Assembly: GCA_951801245.1 (NCBI GenBank)
Contig: CATOMC010000002.1
Coordinates: 1 to 64,000 of the forward strand
Direction of reading: 5' to 3'
Source of the DNA: an uncultured Lachnospiraceae bacterium
GTDB lineage: Bacteria; Bacillota_A; Clostridia; Lachnospirales; Lachnospiraceae
Length of the DNA stretch: 64,000 nucleotides
The translations under genes were made by a program, and so were the position numbers. The notes beneath the pieces are model-generated. The model saw nothing but the letters and a program-made list of their open reading frames with translations, was not told the DNA's origin and did no database searches. Shown here one piece after another: positions 46,501-54,275 of this stretch; position 1 is the first letter of the stretch; the number at the start of each line of letters is the position of its first letter.

Positions 46501-46936
46501 CAATAATCTGGTTGAAAAGGAAGATGAAATCGCAGAATGGACGTTAGCTGATTTCAAGGGGAAACGGGTACTGTTGGTGGAAGATAATGAACTCAACAGA
46601 GAGATTGCGCAGGCGATTCTGGAAGAGACGGGATTCCTGGTGGATACGGCCCCCGATGGGACAGACGCGGTCGATATGATGAAACAGGCAGAAGAATATT
46701 ACTATGACGCGGTGCTTATGGATGTACAGATGCCTGTTATGAATGGTTATGAGGCGACAAGAGAGATCCGTTCCCTGCCAAGAGCGGATGTGAGGGATCT
46801 GCCGATCATTGCCATGACAGCCAACGCCATGGACGAGGATAAGGAAACCGCACTCAAAAGCGGCATGAACGCTCATCTTGCGAAGCCGATCAGCGTAGAT
46901 TTGTTTATTGCCACGTTGGGAAGATTTTTAAATTGA
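43538..46936 (+). CDS. Hybrid sensor histidine kinase with two receiver domains
   Basis: A 1132-residue membrane kinase. A helix near residues 12-30 and another near 285-305 enclose an extracytoplasmic sensor of the dCache type. A PAS-like region spans 330-610. The HisKA box FLSNMSHDIRTPMNAIIG places the phosphorylated His near 630. The ATPase domain holds FIIKDNGIGMEPEF and GTGLGMAITKNIID. Receiver 1 (VVDDDFD, phospho-Asp in IIDWQMPE near 921) and receiver 2 (LLVEDNELNREIAQ, Asp in VLMDVQMPVMNGYEA near 1059) follow. No Hpt domain is present, so the phosphate target must be elsewhere. ATG 43538 follows GGAGGG. Confidence 0.93.
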   Translation: MKRTKRSLWNVKYLLFLLAAVIILFYWYAAQNDKRIERQNRTYATDTAKQTGNRIGDEFKNASNRISTYAYFLGEGLTQPEVKAQMLTDMAQNSLFDAFRFASADGAYLVSDGSTTNVADREYFINGMQGEIGIFATISSRVTNEAVVSFYAPVYYQGEILGVLLGVYSANEYLQHLLTTSYFGEDAEVFLCMEDGTVLASSTESRYNGNLREEILSSGLLDESMHEQLNDVFEFGGEQTFVCKENEQTDNICVINLPGNDLVLVQAFPRSVTENMLANANRTGIFLEVMLIGSFVIYIIALMVRSRREKKLLAGENREMSYVIEGISTLFARFVMIDLESNRYQYLAGTSPERGGLARTGQYEAFIEYLCSFLPEEEHQKDLAQHLEREAIIAELGEVDMDVRYEYQVERDGQMEWEHMNVICLERKEGRATKILFIRQNITEVKEKELRIQAKMALANRKERQYRIAIISNSICTYEFNLTRDWVEQDIIRVMPDGSRLSVLSAVGLKPPCSASEWFRQCESFVAEESREDYVTTLNVEHLRNCFEQGNAEVNVEYWTTDSHDERLCVRQSFIMTPEDETGDIVVMVVTKDITQQVRQQKEQTLALKEALMQAQHANNAKTTFLSNMSHDIRTPMNAIIGFTTIAVSHIDNKEQVKDCLQKVLASSNHLLSLINDILDMSRIESGKVQIKEQECNISEMMHNLVNIVQPQVKAKQLELFIDTFDVTNEDIIADSLKMNQVFVNLMSNAVKYTPAGGIISFRIMQKTTFRRGYGDYKFIIKDNGIGMEPEFVEHIFEPFEREASTTQSGIQGTGLGMAITKNIIDMMGGKITVHSEKGKGSEFVVELSLRLQNIEKNNEQIKELEGLRSLVVDDDFDTCDSVSRMLSQIGMRSEWTTSGREAVYRAKKAHDEGDSYHTYIIDWQMPETSGIETARRIRHAVGSDAPIIILTAYDWTDIEEDAKAAGVTAFCAKPLFMSDLKMALLAANNLVEKEDEIAEWTLADFKGKRVLLVEDNELNREIAQAILEETGFLVDTAPDGTDAVDMMKQAEEYYYDAVLMDVQMPVMNGYEATREIRSLPRADVRDLPIIAMTANAMDEDKETALKSGMNAHLAKPISVDLFIATLGRFLN

Positions 46937-47021
46937 CCTTTCTTAGCAATCGGCCTTGGAAAAAAGGGAATAAGAGTATATACTGGAAGTAAAAATATGA
47001 TTGTGGGGAAAGGATGGGGTA

Positions 47022-48827
47022 GTGGTGAAAGAAAAAGGAAGAAAAAGAGGATTTAAAAGTCTGAAAACGACATTGATTTTAGTCTGCTCACTGTTGGGTA
47101 TCACCATAGGCGTAGTGGTGGGCGCCATTGGTGTGATGACAATCAAGAGTATTTCGGATGATGCCTATACGAAGTATGTGGAGGCAATGGATGAGGGATA
47201 CCGCACAGAGATCAAATCGCAGGTGCAGAGCGTGATGGCGATCGTGCAGGCAGAGTATGACAGGGCGGCAGCAGGCGAGATCACAGAGGAAGAGGCGAAA
47301 ACGACGGCGGCGGAAATTGTCCGTTCCATGCGTTACCGGGATGATCAGAGCGGATATTTCTGGATCGAAGACAAGGATTACATATTGATCATGCATCCCA
47401 TTTTACCGGAGCAGGAGGGCGATAACCGATATGCGATGGAAGACCAGAACGGTGTCATGATCACCCAGTCGGTGATCAATACCTGTCTGTCACCGGAAAA
47501 GAGTGGGTATAATGAATTCTATTTTACCAAGGCAGACGGTGTGACGGTGGCGCCCAAGGTGGCTTATTCCGCTTATTTTGAGCCCTGGGGATGGGCAATC
47601 TCCACAGGAAATTATGTGGATGACATGGATGCCCAGACCAAAGAGGTCAGAGATATGATCACGGCGGATTTCCAGCAGGCTTGTGTATTTATGGTGGGAT
47701 GCTGTGTGATTTTGTTAGTGATCACAGTGGTGGTATCCTATATCGTAGGTGAATTTCTGGTGGTACCGCTTCGCAGAGTCAAAGATTTTGCAGTCAGCAT
47801 CTCAGAGGGTAACCTGACGGAGGACGTGCTTGTCAAACAGAGAAATGAAATGGGTGTGGCGGCGGATAATCTGAATACCGCAAGGCAGAAGATCAACACG
47901 CTGATCAGAGCGATCGCAGACATTTCCCACGCGATCGAAACCATGATCGCGGAGTTTGAAGAGAGCTTTGGCAATATGGAGAAGTCCCTTGGAGAAGTGG
48001 ATATTGCGGTGGAAGAAATTGCGCAGAATATCACCAAGCAGGCGGAATCCACAACGGATGCAACCAAAGAGGTCAATACCATTGCGGGAGGAATCGACAG
48101 TACCTCCAAGGAAGTGGCAGGCCTGCGGGATAATTCCGATTCCATGAGGAAATTAAGCAATGAATGTTCCGATAAGCTGCAGGAACTGGTAGTAGCCAAC
48201 ATGCGGACGAAAGAGGATGTGGTCAATATGCATAGCCAGGCAGAGGCTACCAACGAGGCGGCGGATGCGATCAAGAGGGCGGCAGGCCTGATCGATGCGA
48301 TCGCTGACCAGACGAATCTGCTTGCCTTAAATGCGTCCATAGAAGCAGCGCGTGCAGGGGAGAGCGGCAGAGGATTTGCAGTGGTTGCTACAGAGATCGG
48401 AGCGTTGGCGAACCAGTCTACACAGGCCGTGAATGAGATTTCCAATATCATTAATGATCTGGTAGACAAGTCCGTGCAGTCGTTACATCTTATGGATAAA
48501 GTAAATGATACCGTGGAGCATCAGGTCAACGTACTCAACGATACCCAGTCCATCTTTAAGGAACTGTATGTGAATCTGGACCGTTGTATGGATTCTATTG
48601 TAACGATTGAGTTGATGACAGAGGAGATAGAGCTGCAAAGACAGGGAATCACCAGTGTTCTTGATACGTTAAACAGCCTTGCACAGGACAATGCGGCATC
48701 TTCCGAGGAGACGTCCGCCATGACGGGAGAACTTTCCAATCTGGTCGGCCGGTCTAAGCAGATGGTCGGAGAACTTAAGAAGGATGTGAACGACCTGGTG
48801 GAAGATGTGGGGCAGTTCTCTGTGTAA
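47022..48827 (+). CDS. Methyl-accepting chemotaxis protein
   Basis: A chemoreceptor of about 601 residues. The first helix is near 19-42 ([22 protein letters not shown]). A single-Cache sensor domain follows, with [22 protein letters not shown] near 105. A second helix near 226-248 leads to a HAMP domain and a signalling coiled coil with the hairpin tip [25 protein letters not shown] near 425, split here as in all MCPs. The start is one of two tandem GTG codons at 47022/47025 behind AAAGGATGGGG. It implies that the organism is motile or uses the array for other signalling. Confidence 0.93.
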   Translation: MVKEKGRKRGFKSLKTTLILVCSLLGITIGVVVGAIGVMTIKSISDDAYTKYVEAMDEGYRTEIKSQVQSVMAIVQAEYDRAAAGEITEEEAKTTAAEIVRSMRYRDDQSGYFWIEDKDYILIMHPILPEQEGDNRYAMEDQNGVMITQSVINTCLSPEKSGYNEFYFTKADGVTVAPKVAYSAYFEPWGWAISTGNYVDDMDAQTKEVRDMITADFQQACVFMVGCCVILLVITVVVSYIVGEFLVVPLRRVKDFAVSISEGNLTEDVLVKQRNEMGVAADNLNTARQKINTLIRAIADISHAIETMIAEFEESFGNMEKSLGEVDIAVEEIAQNITKQAESTTDATKEVNTIAGGIDSTSKEVAGLRDNSDSMRKLSNECSDKLQELVVANMRTKEDVVNMHSQAEATNEAADAIKRAAGLIDAIADQTNLLALNASIEAARAGESGRGFAVVATEIGALANQSTQAVNEISNIINDLVDKSVQSLHLMDKVNDTVEHQVNVLNDTQSIFKELYVNLDRCMDSIVTIELMTEEIELQRQGITSVLDTLNSLAQDNAASSEETSAMTGELSNLVGRSKQMVGELKKDVNDLVEDVGQFSV

Positions 48828-49122
48828 GACAAAGGCACGCCTTCCCTTTAATTCCCATAAAATCTTTACAAAATACTCTATACAAGCTGTCTTGTATATG
48901 GTATAGTTGTTAAGGATTGTTACAAAATGTAATAATTTGTAATATTTCAATTCATACGGTCTATACGAAATTGCAGTGACAGTTTCTTATGGCGGAATAT
49001 TGCAGTATGTTTGGAACAGTCCATACAGAAGAGACGGGGTTAAAGTACGGAAGGAGGAATACCGGTCAGCGGTGCCATGATGACTGATGAAGCCAGGCGC
49101 GGCCGGCGGGTAATAAATACGA
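48828..49122 (+). promoter_or_regulatory. 295-bp leader before the GH25 gene with two inverted repeats
   Basis: ATACAAG (48880-48886) pairs with CTTGTAT (48891-48897), and TTACAAA (48920-48926) with TTTGTAA (48936-48942). The second half (49000-49110) is GC-rich and can form several hairpins, yet I could not match it to a riboswitch class. No gene is seen here. Confidence 0.4.
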
Positions 49123-50340
49123 ATGATAAGATTCACAGATGATAAAAGATGTAAGATGTACAGAAGAGGAAAGAAAATAGCGGCGCTTTGCATGGCGGGC
49201 ATGATGCTTTTCATGCCCGCTGTGAAAGTGCAGGCTGTAGGAGCCGGCAGTTCCATTGCAAGAGGAATTGACGTTTCCAAGCATAATCTGGCAATCGATT
49301 GGAGCAAGGTACCTTCTTCGGGGGTATCCTTTGTGTTTGTAAAAGCCGGAAGCACGAACTCCGGCGTGGATCCTTATTTTGATGCGAACATGCGCGGTGC
49401 CAATGCGGCGGGGCTTAAGACCGGAGTATATCTGTATTCTTATGCTACGACTCCGGAGCAGGCGCTGACGGAAGCCATGTTCCTGCTTCAGTGGATGAGC
49501 AACTATACGGTCAATTACCCGGTGGTATATGACATTGAAGATGCCTGCCATAAGAATCTTTCGACGGCACAGATCCAGGAGATCATCAATGTGTTTTGTA
49601 CGGCCATAGAGTCTCAGGGCTATTATCCGGTGGTATATTCCAATAAGAATATGTTCCAGAGACAGATCGGTAACGTGGTATATGACAAGTGGGTGGCACA
49701 GTATGCGGATGAACTGCAGTATGAAGGCGCGGCGTTCTGGCAGAATACATCCCACGGCAGTGTGGCCGGAATCCCTACCAGAGTGGATATGAATTACCAG
49801 TTTAAAGATTACTCTTCTATTATTATTCCAAATGGATTTGCGCAGCGGGGAGATACCACGGTATTTTATTCCAATTATAGGATGCAGAGAGCCTGCTGGG
49901 TAACCTGGGAGGATAATAAGTACCATCTGGACGAATTCGGACGGGTACAGAAGGGATGCTGGTATGAGGATGAGACCGGCAGATATTTCCTGGCGACCAA
50001 AGACGGTCATGCGCTGCGTGACTGTGTGACGATTGAGGGAGCGGATTATTACTTTGATGCCAACGGGGTTATGCAAAGAGGTTTAGTGACGATGCCAGAC
50101 GGTGTAGTGTATTACTACGACGTGATGACGGGTGCGCTGCAGAGGAATGTGGCCGTGACGGTAGACGGTGTCAATTACCAGGTGGATCAGAACGGTGTGG
50201 CAGTACCGGTCGTGCCGGAACAGGCAGCGGCAGAGCAGCCCCCCGCAGATACAGCGGCACAGACGGCAGAGCAGGTACCGGCGGATGCGGCAGGGCAGGT
50301 ACCGGCAGATGCGGCAGCACAGGCTGCGACAGCGCAATAA
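49123..50340 (+). CDS. Secreted GH25 lysozyme with cell-wall-binding repeats
   Basis: A muramidase that cuts the glycan chain of peptidoglycan. A signal peptide ends near AVKVQA-VGAG. The GH25 domain starts at RGIDVSKHNLAIDWSKV, with the catalytic pair region VVYDIEDACHK and the block AAFWQNTSHGSVAGIPTRVDMN. Choline-binding-like repeats follow (GCWYEDETGRYFLATKDG, YYFDANGVMQRGLV). The end is an Ala/Pro/Gln/Asp-rich tail built from short repeats (EQVPADAAG). ATG 49156 is an alternative start that would begin with a tighter signal peptide. Confidence 0.9.
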   Translation: MIRFTDDKRCKMYRRGKKIAALCMAGMMLFMPAVKVQAVGAGSSIARGIDVSKHNLAIDWSKVPSSGVSFVFVKAGSTNSGVDPYFDANMRGANAAGLKTGVYLYSYATTPEQALTEAMFLLQWMSNYTVNYPVVYDIEDACHKNLSTAQIQEIINVFCTAIESQGYYPVVYSNKNMFQRQIGNVVYDKWVAQYADELQYEGAAFWQNTSHGSVAGIPTRVDMNYQFKDYSSIIIPNGFAQRGDTTVFYSNYRMQRACWVTWEDNKYHLDEFGRVQKGCWYEDETGRYFLATKDGHALRDCVTIEGADYYFDANGVMQRGLVTMPDGVVYYYDVMTGALQRNVAVTVDGVNYQVDQNGVAVPVVPEQAAAEQPPADTAAQTAEQVPADAAGQVPADAAAQAATAQ

Positions 50341-50381
50341 TCGGGAAAGAAAGAAGATACATCACAATATAAGACAGAATG

Positions 50382-50420
50382 ACCGTTATGGGGTGGGCAT
50401 CCATCTGCATAGCGGTTTTT
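50382..50420 (+). terminator. Terminator after the GH25 gene
   Basis: ACCGTTATG (50382-50390) pairs with CATAGCGGT (50408-50416) with one mismatch, followed by TTTTTCTATTT. Confidence 0.7.
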
Positions 50421-50512
50421 CTATTTAGGCTTTTCAAAGTCCCCTGATATGGTATATAATAATCTTTATATGGGCGCATAATAGTATAATCTGTAGAAAG
50501 ACGTGGTATGGT

Positions 50513-50836
50513 ATGAACTGTAAAGAGGCGGAGAAAAAAATATCCTCCTTCCTGCAAGATGACCTGGACGGAAGAGATCTGGCGGAGTTTGTAGAGCATA
50601 TCGATGAATGTCCGGAGTGTATGGAGGAACTGTCTATCCAGTTTCTGGTAGCAGAGGGACTGGAACAGTTGGAAAAGGGCAATAGTTTTAATTTGCAGGA
50701 AGCGCTTCATTATCAACTTGCCGATGCGGATCATAAGATCAGATTAAACAGGACACTCAGGCATATTCTGATCTGGCTGGAGGCGGCGGTGGCGGTAGCG
50801 ATCGTAATTGCGCTCTGTGTCGTGACGCGTCTGTAG
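50513..50836 (+). CDS. Zinc-finger (anti-sigma-like) membrane protein
   Basis: A 107-residue protein. The N-terminal half has the zf-HC2 pattern CKEAEKKISSFLQDDLDG and HIDECPEC, typical of anti-sigma factors of the RsiW/ZAS type. The C-terminal part holds one membrane helix (LEAAVAVAIVIALCVVTRL) and only a few residues beyond it. Real anti-sigma factors are coded next to an ECF sigma gene; none is nearby. It may be a relict or control a distant partner. polA follows at 96 bp. Confidence 0.8.
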   Translation: MNCKEAEKKISSFLQDDLDGRDLAEFVEHIDECPECMEELSIQFLVAEGLEQLEKGNSFNLQEALHYQLADADHKIRLNRTLRHILIWLEAAVAVAIVIALCVVTRL

Positions 50837-50932
50837 CATAGAAGACATAATGATAGAAGGAACAACTACAATAAGGGATTGTGGCCGAAAGCGCAGTTGT
50901 TATGGATGACAAAAGGAAGGATTATAAAACAG

Positions 50933-53662
50933 ATGGCCGAAAAACTTGTATTGATAGACGGGCACAGCATATTGAACAGGGCCTTTTATGGGGTGCCGGA
51001 TCTGACGAACAGTCAGGGACTTCATACGAACGCGGTGTATGGCTTTTTGAATATCATGTTTAAGATTCTGGAGGAGGAGCAACCGGATTATCTTACGGTG
51101 GCCTTTGATGTGCATGCACCTACTTTTCGGCATGAGATATATAAGGAGTATAAAGGAACAAGGAAACCAATGCCCGGAGAATTACGTGAGCAGGTGCCGG
51201 TGATGAAGCAGATGCTCCAGGCGATGGGGATCTGCGTGGTGGAGAAAGCAGGGCTGGAGGCCGATGATATCCTGGGAACGATTGCGAAACGCGCCGAGAG
51301 AGAAGGGATGGAGGTATCTCTGGTATCCGGAGACCGGGATCTTCTGCAGGTGGCAACCGACCATATCAGGATCCGGATTCCCAAGACCAAAGGCGGCCGG
51401 ACCGAGGTGGAGGATTATTACGCGCAAGATGTGGAAGCCAAATACCAGGTGAATCCCATTCAGTTTATCGATTTAAAGGCTTTGATGGGGGATACGGCGG
51501 ATAATATCCCCGGCGTTCCGAAGGTCGGGGAGAAGACGGCTACGGAACTGATGGTGACCTTTGGCTCTTTAGAGAATATTTATGCCCACGTGGAGGAAGT
51601 GACCAAAAAATCCGTGCGGGAATCTTTGATAGCGAACAAAGATCTGGCAGATTTAAGTAAGACACTGGCAACGATTCACGTAGATGCTGCAATAGAATAT
51701 GATTTTGCACAGGCCAGAGTGGGGAATTTCTATACCGAAGAGGCTTATGTGCTGTGTAAACAGTTGGAATTTAAGAATCTCTTGTCAAGATTTGAGAAAG
51801 ACGTGGCGGTGTCCAACAGTCAGACAGAATCTTTCCGGGAAATAACGCAGATGCAGGAAGTGGAATCATTGTTTGCAGCCTGCAGGCAGAGCGCCGGACA
51901 AGACGGGGCGGCAAAGGAAATCGGACTGGCTGTTTTTAAGGACGGCAGACAGGCAGACAGCCTTATGGGAATCGCCATTGCGCTGGGGGAGAAAGAGACT
52001 GCGTTTATTCCCTGTCAAGGGAGCGTGACGGCAGACTATCTGTGCGGGATGCTGTCCGGTTTGAATGCGGATGAGTTATGTAAACTTAATATATTTGATT
52101 GTAAAAACTGTTATGATGTGATCGAAAAGAGCGGTCACCAGAGCATGTGGCACAGCAGTGACGGGGCAGAGGATGTACTTGCACCGTATAAAGAAAGACG
52201 TTATTTCGACATTTTAGTAGCGGCCTATCTGCTAAATCCTCTAAAGAACGATTATAGGCCGGAAGATATCGCGGGCGAGTACCTGGGGCTGACGATTCCG
52301 GACAGGGGACAGGTCTGCGGCAAGGCTTCTTATAAGGATACTTATGCGGCTCACCCGCAGGAATTTATGGAATATGCCTGCTTTCATGCCTATGTGAGCC
52401 TGATGGCAGCGCCGATCCTTGGCGATAAGCTGGCAGAACAGGGAATGACCGCCTTGATGTACGAGATTGAGATGCCGCTCACCCGGGTACTGTATGATAT
52501 GGAGTGCTATGGAGTGATGGTAAAGCCGGATGAATTGAAGGCCTATGGGGAAGCACTGACAGGCAGGATAGGGGAACTGGAACGGGCCATCTATAAGCAG
52601 GCGGGATGTGAATTTAACATTAATTCTCCCAAGCAGCTTGGAGAGATCCTGTTTGAAAAGATGGGGATCAAAGGCGGTAAAAAGACCAAGACCGGTTATT
52701 CTACAGCGGCGGATGTGCTGGAGAAACTGGCGCCGGACTATCCGCTTGTTTCGGATATCCTGGAATACAGAGGTCTTGCAAAACTAAAGTCCACTTATGC
52801 GGATGGTCTGGCAGCCTATATAGACGAAGGCGGAAGGATTCATTCCACATTCAATCAGACAATCACCGCTACCGGGCGTATCAGTTCTACGGAGCCGAAT
52901 CTGCAGAACATCCCCATGCGCATGGAGCTGGGCAGAAGGATCAGGAAGGTATTTGTGCCCATGGAAGGATGTCTGTTCATGGATGCGGATTATTCCCAGA
53001 TTGAGCTTCGTATCCTTGCCCACATGTCGGAGGATAAACAGTTGATCGAGGCATACCAGATGGAGGAAGACATCCATCGGATCACGGCTTCCAAGGTGTT
53101 CCATACGCCCTTTGAGGAAGTGACTGATTTGCAGAGGCGTAACGCCAAGGCGGTCAATTTCGGTATCGTCTATGGCATCAGTTCCTTTGGACTGAGTCAG
53201 GATCTGAGTATTTCCAAGAAAGAGGCTGCCGCCTATATTGAACAGTACTTCGAGACCTATCCGGGTGTAAAGAAGTTTCTGGACAACATGGTGGAGCAGG
53301 CAAAGAAACAGGGTTATGTGACGACCATGTACGGGCGAAGACGTCCCATTCCGGAGCTGTCGTCCAGCAATTTCATACAGCGTTCCTTTGGAGAGCGTGT
53401 GGCCATGAATTCCCCGATCCAGGGAACGGCGGCGGACATTATGAAGATTGCCATGATTCGGGTGTGGGAGAATCTGCACAGGGAGGGGTTACAATCCAGA
53501 GTGATCTTGCAGGTACATGATGAACTGCTGATCGAGACGTATGCCGGCGAGGAGGAGCAGGTGCGGCAGATTCTCACAAGACAGATGCAGCAGGCGGCCC
53601 AATTGTCTGTGACGCTGGAGATCGATCTTCACACGGGGGATAACTGGTATGAGGCGAAGTGA
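50933..53662 (+). CDS. polA: DNA polymerase I
   Basis: Repair and Okazaki-fragment processing polymerase. Residues 1-290 form the 5'-3' exonuclease (LVLIDGHSILNRAF, EADDILGTIAKRAE, SGDRDLLQ). The middle exonuclease domain reads EIGLAVFKDGRQADS where an active enzyme has a D-x-E pair, so proofreading is probably lost, as in Bacillus. The polymerase domain carries motif A DADYSQIELRILAH, motif B RRNAKAVNFGIVYG and motif C QVHDE. I choose ATG 50933 (MAEKLVLIDGH) with AAAAGGAAGG upstream, giving 909 residues. Confidence 0.96.
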   Translation: MAEKLVLIDGHSILNRAFYGVPDLTNSQGLHTNAVYGFLNIMFKILEEEQPDYLTVAFDVHAPTFRHEIYKEYKGTRKPMPGELREQVPVMKQMLQAMGICVVEKAGLEADDILGTIAKRAEREGMEVSLVSGDRDLLQVATDHIRIRIPKTKGGRTEVEDYYAQDVEAKYQVNPIQFIDLKALMGDTADNIPGVPKVGEKTATELMVTFGSLENIYAHVEEVTKKSVRESLIANKDLADLSKTLATIHVDAAIEYDFAQARVGNFYTEEAYVLCKQLEFKNLLSRFEKDVAVSNSQTESFREITQMQEVESLFAACRQSAGQDGAAKEIGLAVFKDGRQADSLMGIAIALGEKETAFIPCQGSVTADYLCGMLSGLNADELCKLNIFDCKNCYDVIEKSGHQSMWHSSDGAEDVLAPYKERRYFDILVAAYLLNPLKNDYRPEDIAGEYLGLTIPDRGQVCGKASYKDTYAAHPQEFMEYACFHAYVSLMAAPILGDKLAEQGMTALMYEIEMPLTRVLYDMECYGVMVKPDELKAYGEALTGRIGELERAIYKQAGCEFNINSPKQLGEILFEKMGIKGGKKTKTGYSTAADVLEKLAPDYPLVSDILEYRGLAKLKSTYADGLAAYIDEGGRIHSTFNQTITATGRISSTEPNLQNIPMRMELGRRIRKVFVPMEGCLFMDADYSQIELRILAHMSEDKQLIEAYQMEEDIHRITASKVFHTPFEEVTDLQRRNAKAVNFGIVYGISSFGLSQDLSISKKEAAAYIEQYFETYPGVKKFLDNMVEQAKKQGYVTTMYGRRRPIPELSSSNFIQRSFGERVAMNSPIQGTAADIMKIAMIRVWENLHREGLQSRVILQVHDELLIETYAGEEEQVRQILTRQMQQAAQLSVTLEIDLHTGDNWYEAK

Positions 53663-53666
53663 TGAG

Positions 53667-54275
53667 GTGAGAGTGATAGGAATTACGGGAGGGGTGGGAG
53701 CCGGGAAATCGGAGGTACTCACCTACTTGTCGAAACACTGTAACTGCCGTATCATTATGGCGGACAAGGTAGCACATCAACTCGAGGAGCCGGGCGAGAG
53801 ATGTTACGAGCCGTTGAAGGCGCTTTTGGGGTCTGCGGTTTTAACCCCCGCGGGCACCATTGACAGGCGGAAGATGGCAGAGCGGATTTTTCAGGATGAC
53901 GAGATACTGCAGAAGGTGAATGGAATCGTGCATCCGGCTGTGAAAGAATATCTTCTGGAACAGATCGCATACGAGAAGCGGGCAGGGCAGATCGATTATC
54001 TCTTCATAGAGGCGGCGCTTCTAATCGAAGACGGCTATAGTAACATTGTGGATGAACTATGGTATATCCATGCGGATGTATCGGTCAGACGGCAAAGGCT
54101 GAAACAGGCAAGAGGATATGCAGATGAGAAGATAGACAGTATTCTGCGTGGACAGCTTCCGGAAGAAGCATTTTATGAACACTGCAGGGTCGTGATAGAG
54201 AACAACGGAACGTTTGCGGACGTTTATCAACAAATAGAGAAAGAATTGGGGGAATACCAGTGTCAGAAGCAATGA
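53667..54275 (+). CDS. coaE: Dephospho-CoA kinase
   Basis: The last enzyme of coenzyme A synthesis; it phosphorylates the 3'-hydroxyl of dephospho-CoA. The P-loop is GITGGVGAGKSEVL; CRIIMADKVAHQL, RRKMAERIF and EAALLIEDGY are family blocks. Possible starts are ATG 53649, which overlaps polA by 14 bp, and GTG 53667; I use the GTG because the family starts just before VIGITGG. Sits in an operon polA-coaE-ftsA-like. Confidence 0.92.
   Translation: MRVIGITGGVGAGKSEVLTYLSKHCNCRIIMADKVAHQLEEPGERCYEPLKALLGSAVLTPAGTIDRRKMAERIFQDDEILQKVNGIVHPAVKEYLLEQIAYEKRAGQIDYLFIEAALLIEDGYSNIVDELWYIHADVSVRRQRLKQARGYADEKIDSILRGQLPEEAFYEHCRVVIENNGTFADVYQQIEKELGEYQCQKQ

Noticed and set aside
49000..49122. Possible cobalamin, c-di-GMP or c-di-AMP riboswitch before the GH25 gene
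   Set aside because: A stretch reading GAAGCCAGGCGCGGCC recalls a B12 box, and GGGGTTAA recalls ydaO, but the order and the other conserved blocks of each class are absent.
49066..50076. Minus-strand frame of 336 codons opposite the GH25 gene
   Set aside because: Antisense shadow of a clear secreted lysozyme; no family features.
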